The notes beneath the pieces were generated by a model. The model searched no databases. It was given only the letters and a program-made list of their open reading frames with translations, and had not been told where the DNA came from. From Puccinia triticina (Eukaryota > Basidiomycota > Pucciniomycetes > Pucciniales > Pucciniaceae): a stretch of 64,000 nt of DNA. The DNA is taken from positions 4,608,001 through 4,672,000 of the forward strand of contig NC_070568.1 in NCBI RefSeq assembly GCF_026914185.1, written 5' to 3'. A program made the translations under genes and the position numbers. This document shows positions 1 to 10,354 of the stretch, in pieces; positions within the stretch are counted from its first letter, which is position 1; every line of letters starts with the position of its first letter.

Positions 1-358
1 TGCTTAGCCCAAGATGAGCCACATGAAAATGGAGGACATTTGTCTCCTTTGCCGCTGAGTACCCAGGCAAAGGAGGCAAAGGTACCGACTTGCAAATTCA
101 GAGGCATTATTGCCTTTCTATAAGACCATTGAGCTATCCGCTTTACCCACCCTCTCGCAAAATCACATCTTATTTCCTCCAAATCCGGCTATCTTCTTGC
201 TTCTTGCATCTGTGCATCTGCTCCTTAATTCATAACAACTCACTTTTTGCACGCATGATTTTGACCACTCCTAATGTAAAGAGCGTATCGATTCAACAAT
301 CAAGAAACCACAACATGCAACCCAAATACAACAGCTGTCTGAAAGTCTTACTGCTCAC

Positions 359-1303
359 TCATCTTCGCTGCTTCTTTACCCTGAGACCAACACAAACGTT
401 CTTGATACCCCCCAGCATTTCCCAACAACTCACCCTCAATGACTCCATCTCCGTGACCTCTGAGTTCGCCAAGAAGTCTGCTTTATGATCCTTGTGGGTA
501 ATGAAGCCTTGTGCTGCCTTTAGAGCGTTGAAACCCGCTTGTTGTAGCCGGTCAATGATGATGTCGACTTCTTCTCGTGGTAGGGACTGGACAACCGATA
601 TTCCGGGCATGTCGACTTCTCTTGACTTTGGCGCCTTTGGGCATCGTACAACAACGGACTGTCGGATACTTTCGGAGGCCCTCCTGAATGTCCACATCCA
701 CTCCGGAGAGGTTTTTTTGGCGATCATCCGCCGGTTCTCAATGAATTTGAGTAAATCAATTGTTTGCTGCAAGGCGTCGAGGGCGGAAGCAGACAGATTT
801 GTGAGGTGCCGGAGTACTTCGTCGGGGTTCAAAAGCGGTCCACTGCTGGGAACCGGAGTGGGGATTACCGGGCAGATGGGTTTCTTTGCCAACGATTGAA
901 GAAACAAAGCAAAATCTTCGTCGTTCATCAGTGGCTCGTCAACTTCAGTGTCTTCTGCGCTCGGCTCCGGTCCATCACGCGAGGACTGAGGCTCGTTGAT
1001 TTGGCGCTTCTTTGATCGTTCGGTCGTTTGCCCGCCGGTTGGAGCTGTGTTGCCCGGACCATTCGGTGGCAGCTCCCGACGGAATGATCCATCAGGGGCC
1101 CAGTCGTCGAGGTTCATGCGCGGCTGGGGAGGTGGTGATGCCCGCTCGACAAACTCGGTGGCGTTCTCGACCACAAGCAGCTTGTAGTGCTTGGCGAGGT
1201 AGAACATGTGCTTGCAGGCGCTACCGTACTGCACAAAATATTCGCACGTACAGCTTTGAATTCGTCCCAGCTCATCTTCGTCTCGTAGTATGTACTGCAC
1301 CAT
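359..1303 (-). CDS. SWIM zinc-finger protein, probably transposon-derived
   Basis: This is a 314-residue open frame starting at an ATG (1303-1301). A SWIM-type zinc finger lies at its very N-terminus: C18, C20, C30 and H32 give CxC-x9-CxH. The remainder is polar and proline/serine-rich with acidic runs and no recognisable fold. SWIM fingers occur in MULE transposases and in MULE-derived plant and fungal proteins, where they bind DNA or protein. The frame stays open for several codons upstream of the ATG, so the ORF may be the last exon of a longer protein whose catalytic part is missing. It lies on the same strand as the Gag-like ORF at 1476-1919. Function is inferred from the finger alone, and it could be a decaying transposase fragment. 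Confidence 0.5.
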   Translation of the reverse strand: MVQYILRDEDELGRIQSCTCEYFVQYGSACKHMFYLAKHYKLLVVENATEFVERASPPPQPRMNLDDWAPDGSFRRELPPNGPGNTAPTGGQTTERSKKRQINEPQSSRDGPEPSAEDTEVDEPLMNDEDFALFLQSLAKKPICPVIPTPVPSSGPLLNPDEVLRHLTNLSASALDALQQTIDLLKFIENRRMIAKKTSPEWMWTFRRASESIRQSVVVRCPKAPKSREVDMPGISVVQSLPREEVDIIIDRLQQAGFNALKAAQGFITHKDHKADFLANSEVTEMESLRVSCWEMLGGIKNVCVGLRVKKQRR

Positions 1304-1475
1304 GTAGGCTTTGGTTGCAGGGGATGTGAACGAAAAAATACAGAACTATAGAACAGTAGCCGAATAAGTCAGCAAGTGTACGCGTGTGTCTCGCTAAGCA
1401 AGCAAACCACGCGAAGAGACATACATACATGAGTGGGAGTCTGCCTGACTGGCCTGGTTACGGGACTTGTTGTTG
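1304..1475. other. short gap between SWIM ORF and Gag-like ORF
   Basis: Nothing recognisable is present. An intron joining the two minus-strand ORFs is possible but was not demonstrated. Confidence 0.3.
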
Positions 1476-1919
1476 CTAGTTTCGGCAACGCGCTTGGTAG
1501 TACGAGTTGCGGATCTCCTCGACCGAGTCAATGTGAGCTTTGGACAGCAGGTAGGACTGGATAGGTTCCCAGCTCTGTTGGAACACCTGATAATCTGTTT
1601 CTGACGCGACTCCTCCTCTGGACGACCATTCTTGGACGAGAGAGCTCAAGTCTCGAGTCGTAAACCGTGCGGTGTCCACTTGACCCCAATAAGCAACCAT
1701 CGCCGCCTTCAGCTTAGTCCAATCGGGGGGGCTGAAGCCATCCAAGGTCTCGAGGACGTCCAGTAGATCGTCATTGGCTAGGAACAGACGGATTTGTTTC
1801 GCCATATCCAGCTCAGTCGCCTCATCTAGTCCGGCCACTATCTTGTAGGTCTCTATAAAGCGCTCGACCTTGGTCCCGTCAAAGCAAAGGCGCTTGTTTG
1901 GCGACTTAATCTTGACCAT
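1476..1919 (-). CDS. retrotransposon Gag-like protein
   Basis: A 147-residue ORF with an ATG at 1919. It has the look of a fungal LTR-retrotransposon capsid: a short N-terminal segment (FDGTKVERFIETY), a helical region around KQIRLFLANDDLLDVLETL, then a PPDWTKLKAAMVAYW segment resembling the conserved 'W..L...L...F' core of Gag. No zinc knuckle or protease is fused to it. About 320 bp upstream of its start, on the same strand, lies a tRNA-complementary primer-binding site (2222-2272). That spacing fits LTR-PBS-gag order, so I read this as the 5' part of a decayed LTR element whose pol has been lost or replaced by the SWIM ORF downstream. The Gag assignment is by motif resemblance only. Confidence 0.45.
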   Translation of the reverse strand: MVKIKSPNKRLCFDGTKVERFIETYKIVAGLDEATELDMAKQIRLFLANDDLLDVLETLDGFSPPDWTKLKAAMVAYWGQVDTARFTTRDLSSLVQEWSSRGGVASETDYQVFQQSWEPIQSYLLSKAHIDSVEEIRNSYYQARCRN

Positions 1920-2221
1920 CCTGGCGTCGTCACTACAGTAAATAGAACGCGAATCGGATGGGGGCGGCTCACAGCGTGGCGATAATGCTTTGACAACGAC
2001 GTAGAAAGCCCTGGAGGTGCTACTATGGACGGGACTTACTTATAGCTCTCCTATGTCACGCGGCTGAAAAACCTAAAAAAATATGAAAGAGATATCCGGG
2101 AAAAGACCAAAAGAATTCGAGTTGATCTTGATCCTAAAACGAGGATCCTGAAACGTCTTCAAAGAAATCAAAAGAAACCAAAATCCAGCCTAAGACCACT
2201 AGTCTGTCTCGAAATCCTGAG

Positions 2222-2272
2222 GCGAGACTGTAAATCTTGAGGTCGCTGGTTTGATCCCGGCTCGGAGGACCA
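2222..2272 (-). promoter_or_regulatory. retrotransposon primer-binding site, unusually long
   Basis: Read on the plus strand this stretch is a tRNA 3' half. It has an anticodon stem CGAGA/TCTTG around loop CTGTAAA (anticodon GTA, Tyr-like), a variable loop, a T arm GCTGG/CCGGC, an acceptor strand TCGGAGG and CCA. No matching 5' half precedes it. On the minus strand it therefore starts TGGTCCTCCGAGCC, a primer-binding site, placed two bases inside a TG/CA boundary at 2275 and upstream of the minus-strand Gag ORF. A tRNA-Tyr pseudogene is the alternative. Confidence 0.5.
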
Positions 2273-2274
2273 AA

Positions 2275-2560
2275 TGTGGCGCTTCTACCTGTGCGCAGTA
2301 GACAGAGGGTTGAGGGGATGGTGCTACTGCTGCCCTCTTGCGGCGGTCCGTATCTTATGAGCGTCGAGAAATCGAGATAAAGAAAGGGATAGCGATGGAG
2401 GGAGGATTTTATATGTGAGAAGGAACGAGGGAGTAGGATTACCCTCGGCGAGTGTGGTTGTTTAAGCTCTAGACTGTTCTCTTAAGGGGATTCAAAATAT
2501 TATCCAGCGTACTCGGAAGCTCAGAAGTCGAGGAACTCAGAAATATCAGGAAGGATCTTC
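2275..2560 (-). repeat. probable LTR, outer edge not resolved
   Basis: The inner edge (TG on plus, CA on minus) abuts the primer-binding site. The region is purine-rich and has no coding potential. The far edge and a second LTR were not found, so only the inner edge is supported. Confidence 0.35.
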
Positions 2561-3079
2561 ACGATCCGGATCAATAAGCTCTAAAAACGTGATGATATCC
2601 TTTTCGTCGGGAGCAGAATACCATGCGGATCCTTCCTCCAAGTTCGGCTGAACTTGGATTCCAGATCCGCGACAGGCTGCGCGACAGGCCCTTGTGCCCG
2701 CCGCGCGCATACAACTTGTGATAGAATGAAAGAAGAAAGGAGACAAAAGAACAAAACAAACAAAACAAAACAACTAAATAAACCAACCCGCCACCTACAC
2801 TCCTCTCCAACGCGCGCATGAATGAAAAGAAACAAAAGAAAGTAACATGGCAACCACAAAAAATAAGAAAGAAAAGAAAGAAAAGAGGACAGAATGAATT
2901 AAGTAGGAAAGAAAAACAATGAGATAACATGAAAGCAACCCAGCAGAAATAAAAGCCACGACCGGTATCCGCCGTCTTGATCCTGAAACGCAGAAAGCCA
3001 GAGCCTCAAGCTTGAAGGGCCAGATCTTGAGAGGGCTTGATGTCTTGAGTTTAGCCTCTTCGAGGGCCTCCACCTTTTT
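2561..3079. other. AT/purine-rich non-coding stretch
   Basis: The stretch contains A-rich runs and no recognisable gene. Minus-strand ORFs here are low-complexity (Phe/Leu/Ser-rich) and look spurious. Confidence 0.4.
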
Positions 3080-3410
3080 GTTCACCACACCGCAAGTGAA
3101 ACCTTGCGGACGACAAGATACAGCCTCGTCGTTGGCAAGTGAACCCTTGCGGACGACAAGATACAGCCTTGTTGTCCGCAAGGGATCACTTGCAAGCGAC
3201 GAGGCTGTTGTAGCCTCGTCGTCCGCGGATCCCTTGCAAGCGACAAGGCTGTTGTAGCCTCGTCGTCCGCGGATCCCTTGCGGACGACAAGACTACAACA
3301 GCCTCGTCTCCCAGAAGGGATCCTTTCCGGCGGCACCCGCCGGTACACCCGCGGCACCCACCGGCAGGTGCCGGGTGCGGGTGCGGCACCTGGGTCCAAC
3401 GGCAGATTCT
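3080..3410. repeat. palindromic array plus (GGTGCGGGTGC)-like GC-rich block
   Basis: Imperfect copies of CGTCGTCCGCGGATCC, CTTGCGGACGACAAG and GACGAGGCTGTTGTAGCCTC alternate in both orientations, so the array can fold on itself repeatedly. From 3330 a block of CACCCGC / GGGTGCGGGTGC motifs follows. The same layout (palindromic array beside a GGGTACCCGC-like block) recurs at 39.1-39.7 kb and 45.2-45.4 kb. Confidence 0.6.
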
Positions 3411-3516
3411 CTAGTGACAGTGTGAGCGGCGGCTCCCGCAAGCTCACAGAGAGGTTCACAGGAGAATCACCGACCAAAACCAACCACCTACTTAGTCTCA
3501 GATTCTCACTATCCTA

Positions 3517-3655
3517 GTTTGGCAGGGAAGTACTGAGACTTCCCCCAAACTAGGTGAGTGTGGCCTTTTCCTTCTCTTCCACTTTCTCCCCTCCCTTCTC
3601 TCTCATCAGTTGTATTTCGAGGGAAGTACTGAGACTTCCCCCAAGCTAGATTTCC
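3517..3655. repeat. duplicated GGGAAGTACTGAGACTTCCC palindrome
   Basis: The near-palindrome GGGAAGTACTGAGACTTCCC occurs twice (about 3526 and 3622). The first copy lies between CTAGTTTGG and CCAAACTAG, giving a longer hairpin. It is probably the end of a retroelement or MITE upstream of the Gag ORF at 4392. Confidence 0.5.
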
Positions 3656-4391
3656 TTTTGTGATATACACAGAGGTTCTAGAATCCTGCGCCCTTGTCCC
3701 TTATCTCCTTAGCCCTACTCAGTGAAGCACTCCCAATCAAGCGCTTATACTTTTTTTTTCTTGAACCTCCACTTCGGCACCTTCAATCCCCTTGCTTTGC
3801 ATCAAGAAACATCCCTCTCTTTGCAACCTTTGACACTCAACCCCTTCGTATTCCCACCGTCTCCGACCAGCCACACACGCGGACAGGACTCTCATGTCCA
3901 CTAGGAGAACTACTTCGTCCAATCAACTACACCCACCGACAGACACTGAAGCACTTCTACGGGAAGCAAATAAGGCAAGACGAATGGCAGCAGTGGCAGC
4001 AAAGTTAGCCAGATAAGCAGATTCATTAGGAGCAACAGCCTCCAAGGAACCTTCATCAAACCACACCCAACCAATTCCGGCGCCCCAACCGCTCAAGACA
4101 AACTCTTTCCCGGCACTGCTCTCAGTCTCCTTAATGCTCCCTCAGGCAATAGGCTTCCCGAGCAGCCCAGCAACCTTGTTTTTCTTGGCTGATAGCGACA
4201 TTCCCCCTGTAGTTAGAGCTTGGTCACTGATCCACCCGGAATCAATTAGACCCCCTCCCCCGCCTCCGGGACCGTTCAACCAATTGCTATCTACACTCCC
4301 AGCAAAAATAGCGGACACAAGAGGCCCACCGGATCCCTCCACAAGCCACTCTTTCAGTTCCAACCCTCCCATGTGAAACACTCTAGACAGT
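3656..4391. other. leader region upstream of Gag ORF, no resolved gene
   Basis: Plus-strand ORFs such as 4134-4376 are proline/serine-rich and end just before the Gag start. They may be part of a degraded N-terminal extension. No motif was recognised. Confidence 0.3.
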
Positions 4392-5108
4392 ATGCCAATG
4401 AACACAGGGGACAAACCTGTCGAGGCAACACCCCCAGGAGGGCTGAACCAAGCTTCCAGCACAGGCGTAGATGCACTAGGGCTAATTGCAGAGATTCAAT
4501 GTATTTCCCTGCAGATCCAGCAGGCTAGCTTGGAGGCGCAAAGAGCGGCTGACCGGAGGGCAATAGCAGTGCAAAAGGCAGCAGAAAAGCGGGCAAAAGC
4601 AGAGGCCAAACGCATGGCAAGAATTGAGGAGGCTCTCATCCGATTGTCAGAGAAGAGAGAGTTGTCTCAAAAGCCAGCTGCAGCCCCAAAAGACAATCAT
4701 GTGGACCTGAGGCGTTTTCACACTTCTGACGGCCCTACCTACACCGGCCCGTTCCAAGAAACTGAGCTGTTCCTGTCATGGATCAACAGCTTGCAAATCT
4801 TCTTTGAGACAAAGACAATATCATTGGACAATGACAAGATCAAGATCACCCGGACGTTAATCAAGGAGACTAACCTGCTGTACTTCTACTACTCAAACAA
4901 AGCAAGGAACTACCTGGGAAAGTCATGGAAGGATTTCAAAGAGGCGCTCTTCGAGACGGCGGTTCCAGTCCGTTGGCACCACACGCTAAAATCAAAATTT
5001 TGTGGTCTGAAAATGGAAAACAATGAGACGTTTACTCAGTTTGAGACGCGCGCTAGGACACTCCAGCGGATGGTGAAATTCAACTGTGAACACTATCAAG
5101 ATGGATGA
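4392..5108 (+). CDS. LTR-retrotransposon Gag, 3' truncated
   Basis: This 238-residue ORF opens at an ATG. Residues about 35-95 form an alanine/lysine/arginine-rich helix (QRAADRRAIAVQKAAEKRAK), a likely coiled coil. Residues about 115-238 resemble the retrotransposon Gag core: a short tryptophan motif (LFLSWINSLQIFFE), a KIKITRTLI helix, and a WHHTLKSKFCGLKMENNETF segment followed by FETRARTLQR. The usual CCHC knuckle, protease and reverse transcriptase do not follow: the frame stops at 5106 and AT-rich sequence begins. It is therefore a Ty3-like fragment. Subfamily assignment is uncertain. Confidence 0.55.
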   Translation: MPMNTGDKPVEATPPGGLNQASSTGVDALGLIAEIQCISLQIQQASLEAQRAADRRAIAVQKAAEKRAKAEAKRMARIEEALIRLSEKRELSQKPAAAPKDNHVDLRRFHTSDGPTYTGPFQETELFLSWINSLQIFFETKTISLDNDKIKITRTLIKETNLLYFYYSNKARNYLGKSWKDFKEALFETAVPVRWHHTLKSKFCGLKMENNETFTQFETRARTLQRMVKFNCEHYQDG

Positions 5109-5760
5109 ATTTGCGATGTTGTGTATTAATCAATATAGCGTATATTGATCAATTTATATTGATCAATTTTTTTTGTCCCTCTTGATACCTTTGTCTATGT
5201 TCCATGTCTCCTTAATACTCTTCTATAATCTCTCTCCTTCCTCCTGTATTTGCTTCAAGCCACAGGAATCTTTTTTTTGTCTGATAACATTCATAAATTT
5301 CTACATACACCATTCAATTCATCATGAAAAAAAGACATTGAAAGTTTTAGGATTAATCCATAGTGGCTGAGGGGTCTCATTTTTTTTCTTTTTCTTTTAC
5401 TTCAACGATTGATGTTATAAGAAGTCTCCAAATCTACTTTTTTTTCAAAAAGAGAAAAACATTGACCCCTGACCTCTCTCATGATACCATCCTGCACACA
5501 TTGTCAATTTGGTTGGTTGAACTTCCTGAAGATATTGCACATCATACTTGTAGTGCTACATGCATAGAAGGCCTTTTTGAAATTAGTTTACCATGGTTTA
5601 GCATATTTTTGTCAGGTTCTTTTTTTTATCTACTTTTGTTGTCAACCACAGATGAATGAGGAATATTTCCAAATGTAATTTCATTGGACAATTGTTCTGC
5701 ATATAAACCCCAGAAATATTGTGTTTGGGGTCACATCCATTATGCAGCAGCTACGTTCCT
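5109..5760. other. AT-rich non-coding stretch
   Basis: The stretch holds poly-T runs and repeats of TATTGATCAATTT near 5140. No gene or transposon end was recognised. Confidence 0.4.
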
Positions 5761-6282
5761 AAATATCACTACTTTGGTAGTTTCTTGGTGTTTCTGCCAC
5801 TATATCTCATGCCAGCGTGGGAATTCTTCCAAGATATTGTTACGAAAATGTTGCCAAGCGCCCAAAGTTTCATTATTTACCTTTATTGACCACAAAACCC
5901 CCAAATGTAGCAGCTGCAGTCTGAACAGTTCGCAAATATCACTACTTTGGCAGTTTCTTGGTGTTTCTACCACTATATCTCATCCCAGAGTGAGAATTAT
6001 TCTGCAATATTATTATCAAAATGTTTAAAAGCCCCCAAAGTTTCATCATGTACCTTTACTGACCACAAAACCCCCAAATGTAGCAGCTACAGTCTGACCA
6101 GTTTCCAAATATCACTACTTTGGGAGTTTCTTGGTGTTTCTGCCACTATATCTCATCCTAGCATGGGAATCCTTCTGCCATATGGTGACCAAAATGTTGA
6201 CAGGCCCCCAAGGATTCATTATGTACCTTTACTGACCACAAACCCTCCAAATGTAGCAGCTACGGTCTGATCAGTTCCCAAA
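5761..6282. repeat. tandem repeat, three copies of about 174 bp
   Basis: The segment AAATATCACTACTTTGG recurs at about 5761, 5936, 6109 and 6282 (spacings 173-175). Each is followed by a similar unit containing TTTCTTGGTGTTTCT, CACTATATCTCAT and CCACAAAACCCCCAAATGTA. The fourth start coincides with the truncated end of the copia pol ORF, so the repeat boundary is itself copia coding sequence. Confidence 0.8.
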
Positions 6283-8871
6283 TATCACTACTTTGGTAGG
6301 GATCCAGAATATCCAACCGCTTCCTGATGCCGGGTAACCAAGTAGCTGACCTTCCCGTGCACGCTTGTCAAGCTTCTTTCTCTTCTCTTTTGGGATATGA
6401 ATAATGCCACGAGCTCCAAACGGGTACAGTGTTTCTGGGATTGGCTTCACTTTGTAGAGGATTTCTAGGGGTGTCTTGTCACTGGTTCTCAAGTTCGGTA
6501 GTTGGTTATGGAGGTGTGCCGCTGTTGAGTAGGTAAAACTCCACCACTTGCTCAACAATTCACTTGCATGTAGCATGGTTTGGGCCATGTCACCAAGAGT
6601 TTGGTTGACCCTCTCAGCCTCACCATTTTGCGACGGCGAATACGGCGTGACTGGGGCCAAGGTTGTACCAATTGCTTCTAGTTGAGGTTTCAGACTTCTG
6701 GTGTACTCTAGTGCGTTATTGCATTGCAGGTACTTTGGAGCTTTACCCAGGCCTGTCTTCTGATGTTGTATCCAGGACATGATCTTTTCAGGTACATCAC
6801 TTCTGTTCGCCATTGGTGCACAGAATGTGTATGTGCTCGCGTGGTCCCGCAGAGTGACTAGATATTGACAACCGTTGATGTCGAGATTGAGTGGGCCTAT
6901 CACATTGGATACACAGAAATCTAGCGGATCGTCTTGAGGAATTTGAGTCTCCATTCCAAGAGCTTTCTTGTCCATGCTCTTGGATTTGGCGCATTGTTTG
7001 CAGAAAAAAGCCTTCCACGCTATCTTTTTATCTGGATAGTTCACTCTGAGAAAATTCTTAACAACAGGGTCGGACACGTGACCAAGTCAAACATGCCAGA
7101 GATAGGGGTCGAAGGATGGGGTCTCTGAGACCTTTTTTGATTGCAAAAGGGCGCTGGTTTTGAGCAACCAGCAGTAGTTATGAAATAATGCCTCATAGCT
7201 ACTATTACAAGGATCAAAGAGGGTTGCTTGAGTTCCATCATAGACCAGTTGCCAACCTTCAGCTAGTAATCTTTCTGTCAAGAGTATCATCCCGTCAACT
7301 CCTGGGCAGTGGAATACGTCTTTAATTGTCAGCGGACCCTTTGGTGTTGGGATCGTCACGCTGCCGATTTCGGTTACAGTCACGTTTGCATTGGAAACAG
7401 CCAGGTAAAATGTTTGTGGGCTGGTCAGTTTCCTGTCAACTTTGAATAGAGGTGAGTCGCCGCTTACGTGTGCCGACGCCCCAGAGTCTATCAGGACGCC
7501 GTCAGTTAAATCCGGAATATTCACTTGGCAAAGGCAATTTCCAGAACCTTCAGGTTGCTGGGGAGGTTGGTACTTTGAGTTCTTGGCATTGAAGTCTGCA
7601 TCCGGGGGACTGATCTTCCTGGTGGCGACATCCCGCCAGAAGTGAATGCAGTCGGGATACCAATGTCCGTCGTCTCCGCAGTAAATGCAGTGGACTCCAT
7701 GTTTTTGGAGAAGGGAGTCCGACTGGCCTTTCCCTTTAAAATGGACCGCCTTATGAATTGATAGTTGAGGCTGGGTCCACACAGGTTGTTAGGTGTTGCG
7801 GCATTGGGGAGCCACATACTTTGGTTGATTTTGTAGGGCTTGGATACGGTCCAAGTCCATTGCCATGGGGTTGGGAACTGATGGTCCCAACAGAGGTTGA
7901 GGGCCACTCGCTTTGTTGCGGAGCTTATTGGCGGCAAATTGCAGAATCGTCAATACATTGTCAAACGGTGGGGCGTCCTTTCCGTTCAGCTGTTGACTGA
8001 CGGTGAACTCAAAGGCCATCGGATCTATGCCTACAGGGGGTTTGAAGTAAGCTTGAGGGAAGATTCCAAGGGCCTCCTCCCATGTCAGTTTGAGTTGGGC
8101 CAATTCCGACTTGAGACAAGCCCATACAGAGAGAGTCAAGTCAGTCGCCGGTGCAGGATTGTTAAGAAGTGAGACAACTTCTCCCAGAAGCTCCATCTTC
8201 CTGCGGCAATCAGATTGCAAGCATTTTGACTTCAGGAGTTCAAAGACTTCCTTTGGTTTGGAGAGTTTCAACGAGTCCACAATGTTGCCAAGGGTATCAA
8301 CAATTGTGTTACAAATGAGGCTTGTCACGGTGGAGGCTTCATCAACTGTGAGGGTGTTGAAGTTCTCAGGTTTATACGTGAACATCTTCTGGCGTACGAG
8401 GACATGACGGATTGTTCTGTCCAGGGCCACTTCCCAGACTGGGAAGTTGGTACCTTTGTAGACGAGGATCGGCTTCCAAGGGTTGAGTTGATTATGTACT
8501 TTGAGAGGGTCTTTAACAAAATTTTCCATGATCATCTCTTGGCGAGTACGAGGGCAATGAGGTGCAGCAGGTTGGACCTGTTGGTTCTGATTCTGGTTGA
8601 TTTTCAGAGCCGTGATCTCTTGACAGAGTTCGTCAAAGAGCTTCCCGGCTTCGGCACGAGTCAGATCGCGATCCATTGCTGCTTCCATTGCTTGGTTTGA
8701 CAAAGTGGGTGAGGAGGGTGTTGACGGTACGGTGTAGTAAGTGGAAGAGGATGGTTGGGGTTGGTTCAGGATTTCTGATTGGTGTTTTTTGATCTCTTCT
8801 TCTTGTTTTTTATTCTTCTGATCTTGTTCTATCTTCTTCAATTGCTCTTTCTTCTTCTCAATCCAATTCAT
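6271..8871 (-). pseudogene. Ty1/copia gag-pol, truncated and with dead integrase
   Basis: One reading frame is broken by two stop codons. Gag (8871-7789, ATG at 8871) has a basic coiled-coil start (IEKKKEQLKKIEQ) and a copia-type capsid. A CCHC knuckle follows (CIYCGDDGHWYPDC, about 7670), then a protease with the active-site motif DSGASAHVSG (about 7480). The integrase part has a CxxC finger and an intact SPSQNGEAERVNQ glutamate region, but both catalytic Asp codons read Asn (6904-6906 and 6718-6720). Stops at 7789-7791 and 7087-7089 interrupt the frame; the second is CGA-to-TGA within the WHVRLGHVS motif. Reverse transcriptase and RNase H are absent because the ORF ends inside the 174-bp repeat. 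The element is immobile. Confidence 0.9.
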
Positions 8872-8906
8872 CAAACAACCGGTTCTGGACCCGGGTTATT
8901 GACGTA

Positions 8907-9297
8907 GTGCGTTGAGAGCTGGCTTTTAACCTATAAGATGCCCTATGTGGTATGGCAAATGGGAACTGGACAAAACAGCCCCGTCGCTGATTAGCACTCG
9001 GCACTAGTTGATCCTGGTCTCCAAATCTTGGAAACATTGCTGACAAACTCCGGAACAACACTCACCTGGACAAAACAGCCCTGTCGCTGATTAGCACTCG
9101 GCACTAGTCGATCCCAGTCTCCAAATCTCGGTGAGGAAAAGATTTGGAGCCGGGGCGCGGGAATGTCCAGGCTAAGTAGTGGCCGCAGTCCTAACCCGGG
9201 GAATCCCCCAGGGTAGGATAAACTAAATACAAGATTATGGTTGTAGATAGTTTTTGTAATCTTGTAAACCATGATTCTGCCTCCTCTACTCTAACAG
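8907..9297 (-). repeat. 5' LTR of the copia element
   Basis: The interval lies directly upstream of the copia gag on the minus strand. It begins TGTTAGAGTAGAGG at about 9297 and ends near ACTACGTCA at about 8907, just before the gag leader. Inside it a segment beginning CTGGACAAAACAGCC and running through ATTAGCACTCGGCACTAG is directly repeated (8967-9030 and 9067-9131). The boundaries are set by TG...CA only. No second LTR exists because the 3' half of the element is gone. Confidence 0.5.
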
Positions 9298-9903
9298 TAT
9301 GTAAATTTAGTTTCTCCCGCAGGGATTAGCAGATTTGCATGCTCCGCATAGGTCATGTTTTGCCCTCAGGTGTGAAATTGTCACTGCGGCGCCACTGGAT
9401 AGGGTTTTACAAGGTGTGGGTAACATGGCACAAGTTTACATGGGATGGTTTTGCACGGACCAATGTGAATTTATTTTTGCACCTGGTAAGATGTAATTTT
9501 ACATTGATGTTTTTTACATTGCCCAAAGCGTGTAAATCATACAGTGTAAAATTAATCCACCCCTTCCATTATCATAGGCATCATAATGAGACAGGAAATA
9601 AACATATAAGCAGCCAAACCATTAAAAAGAAGAGAAACAAGGGTGGGTGAGTTATGAGTTGTAGCAATCAAGTAAGAGATGAGTGGAGTTTATTGAGGGA
9701 GAAGTTATCAAGTGACACTTAAATGAGTATTATAAATGATGTGTGGTGTGCCACTGCTGATCAATGACCATTGTGTACTCTCATATAGTATATCAGGAGT
9801 GAAAATTGATGCTGGCTGAGGTCTACTGTGGTCCACTGAGTTCAATTAGAACCTGGTCTTCGGCAAAAATACACAACATGTGTTTACATATGTAATCAAA
9901 GGA
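9298..9903. other. non-coding stretch
   Basis: No gene, RNA or transposon end was recognised. Confidence 0.35.
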
Positions 9904-10354
9904 CAACCACCACACTGAGAGTTAGCATAACTTCAGATAGGACTACGCTAACAGTTAGCGTAGCTTTTTGGAACACTAACATTGCTAAAATGATAATTCC
10001 AAAGAATTTGAATAGTGTTAACTTTCTCTTTCAATTTCAGCTAACACTACACAAACAGCTATTTTTTTTTTTTCTTTAAGGAAATGCCTTAGGCCCTGTT
10101 TGGAGCCAATATACTTGTGTGATATAATCTGGAATTTTGTGACATCTGATCAAGTTTTGGCAGACCTGATCAGATGTCACATAGAATGTCAGGCAAAAAA
10201 ACTCATATATTGCCCAGATTATATTGGCTCCAAACAAGGCCTTAGTGTTAGTTGGAAAAAATGGAAGCTAACAGTAACTTCTCTGTAGCATAGCTGAAAA
10301 CAGCTAACACTATGCTACACTACAGCTATTGTTAGTGTAGCTGACCCACTGTTG
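9904..10354. mobile_element. AT-rich element rich in GTTAGTGTAGC motifs
   Basis: Motifs such as CTAACAGTTAGCGTAGC and GCTAACACTATGCTACAC recur in both orientations. The right end CTGACCCACTGTTG resembles the inverted left end (CAACAATGGGCC) of the 37493-38123 insertion, so both may belong to one family. The left edge here is weak. A PIF-type MITE sits inside it. Confidence 0.4.
10092..10241. mobile_element. PIF/Harbinger-type MITE, 150 bp
   Basis: The terminal inverted repeats are GGCCCTGTTTGGAGCCAAT and ATTGGCTCCAAACAAGGCC. The flanking 3-bp target duplication is TTA (10089-10091 and 10242-10244). The interior is a second palindrome (GTGACATCTGATCA ... TGATCAGATGTCAC). A TTA/TAA duplication is the hallmark of PIF/Harbinger elements. 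There is no coding capacity. Confidence 0.85.

Noticed and set aside
2222..2290. functional tRNA-Tyr gene
   Set aside because: Only a 3' half can be folded; no complementary acceptor strand or D arm precedes it, and the position fits a retrotransposon primer-binding site.
6271..8871. classical RIP as cause of the mutations
   Set aside because: The changes sit at CpG, not at the CpA context typical of ascomycete RIP; methylation-driven deamination fits better.
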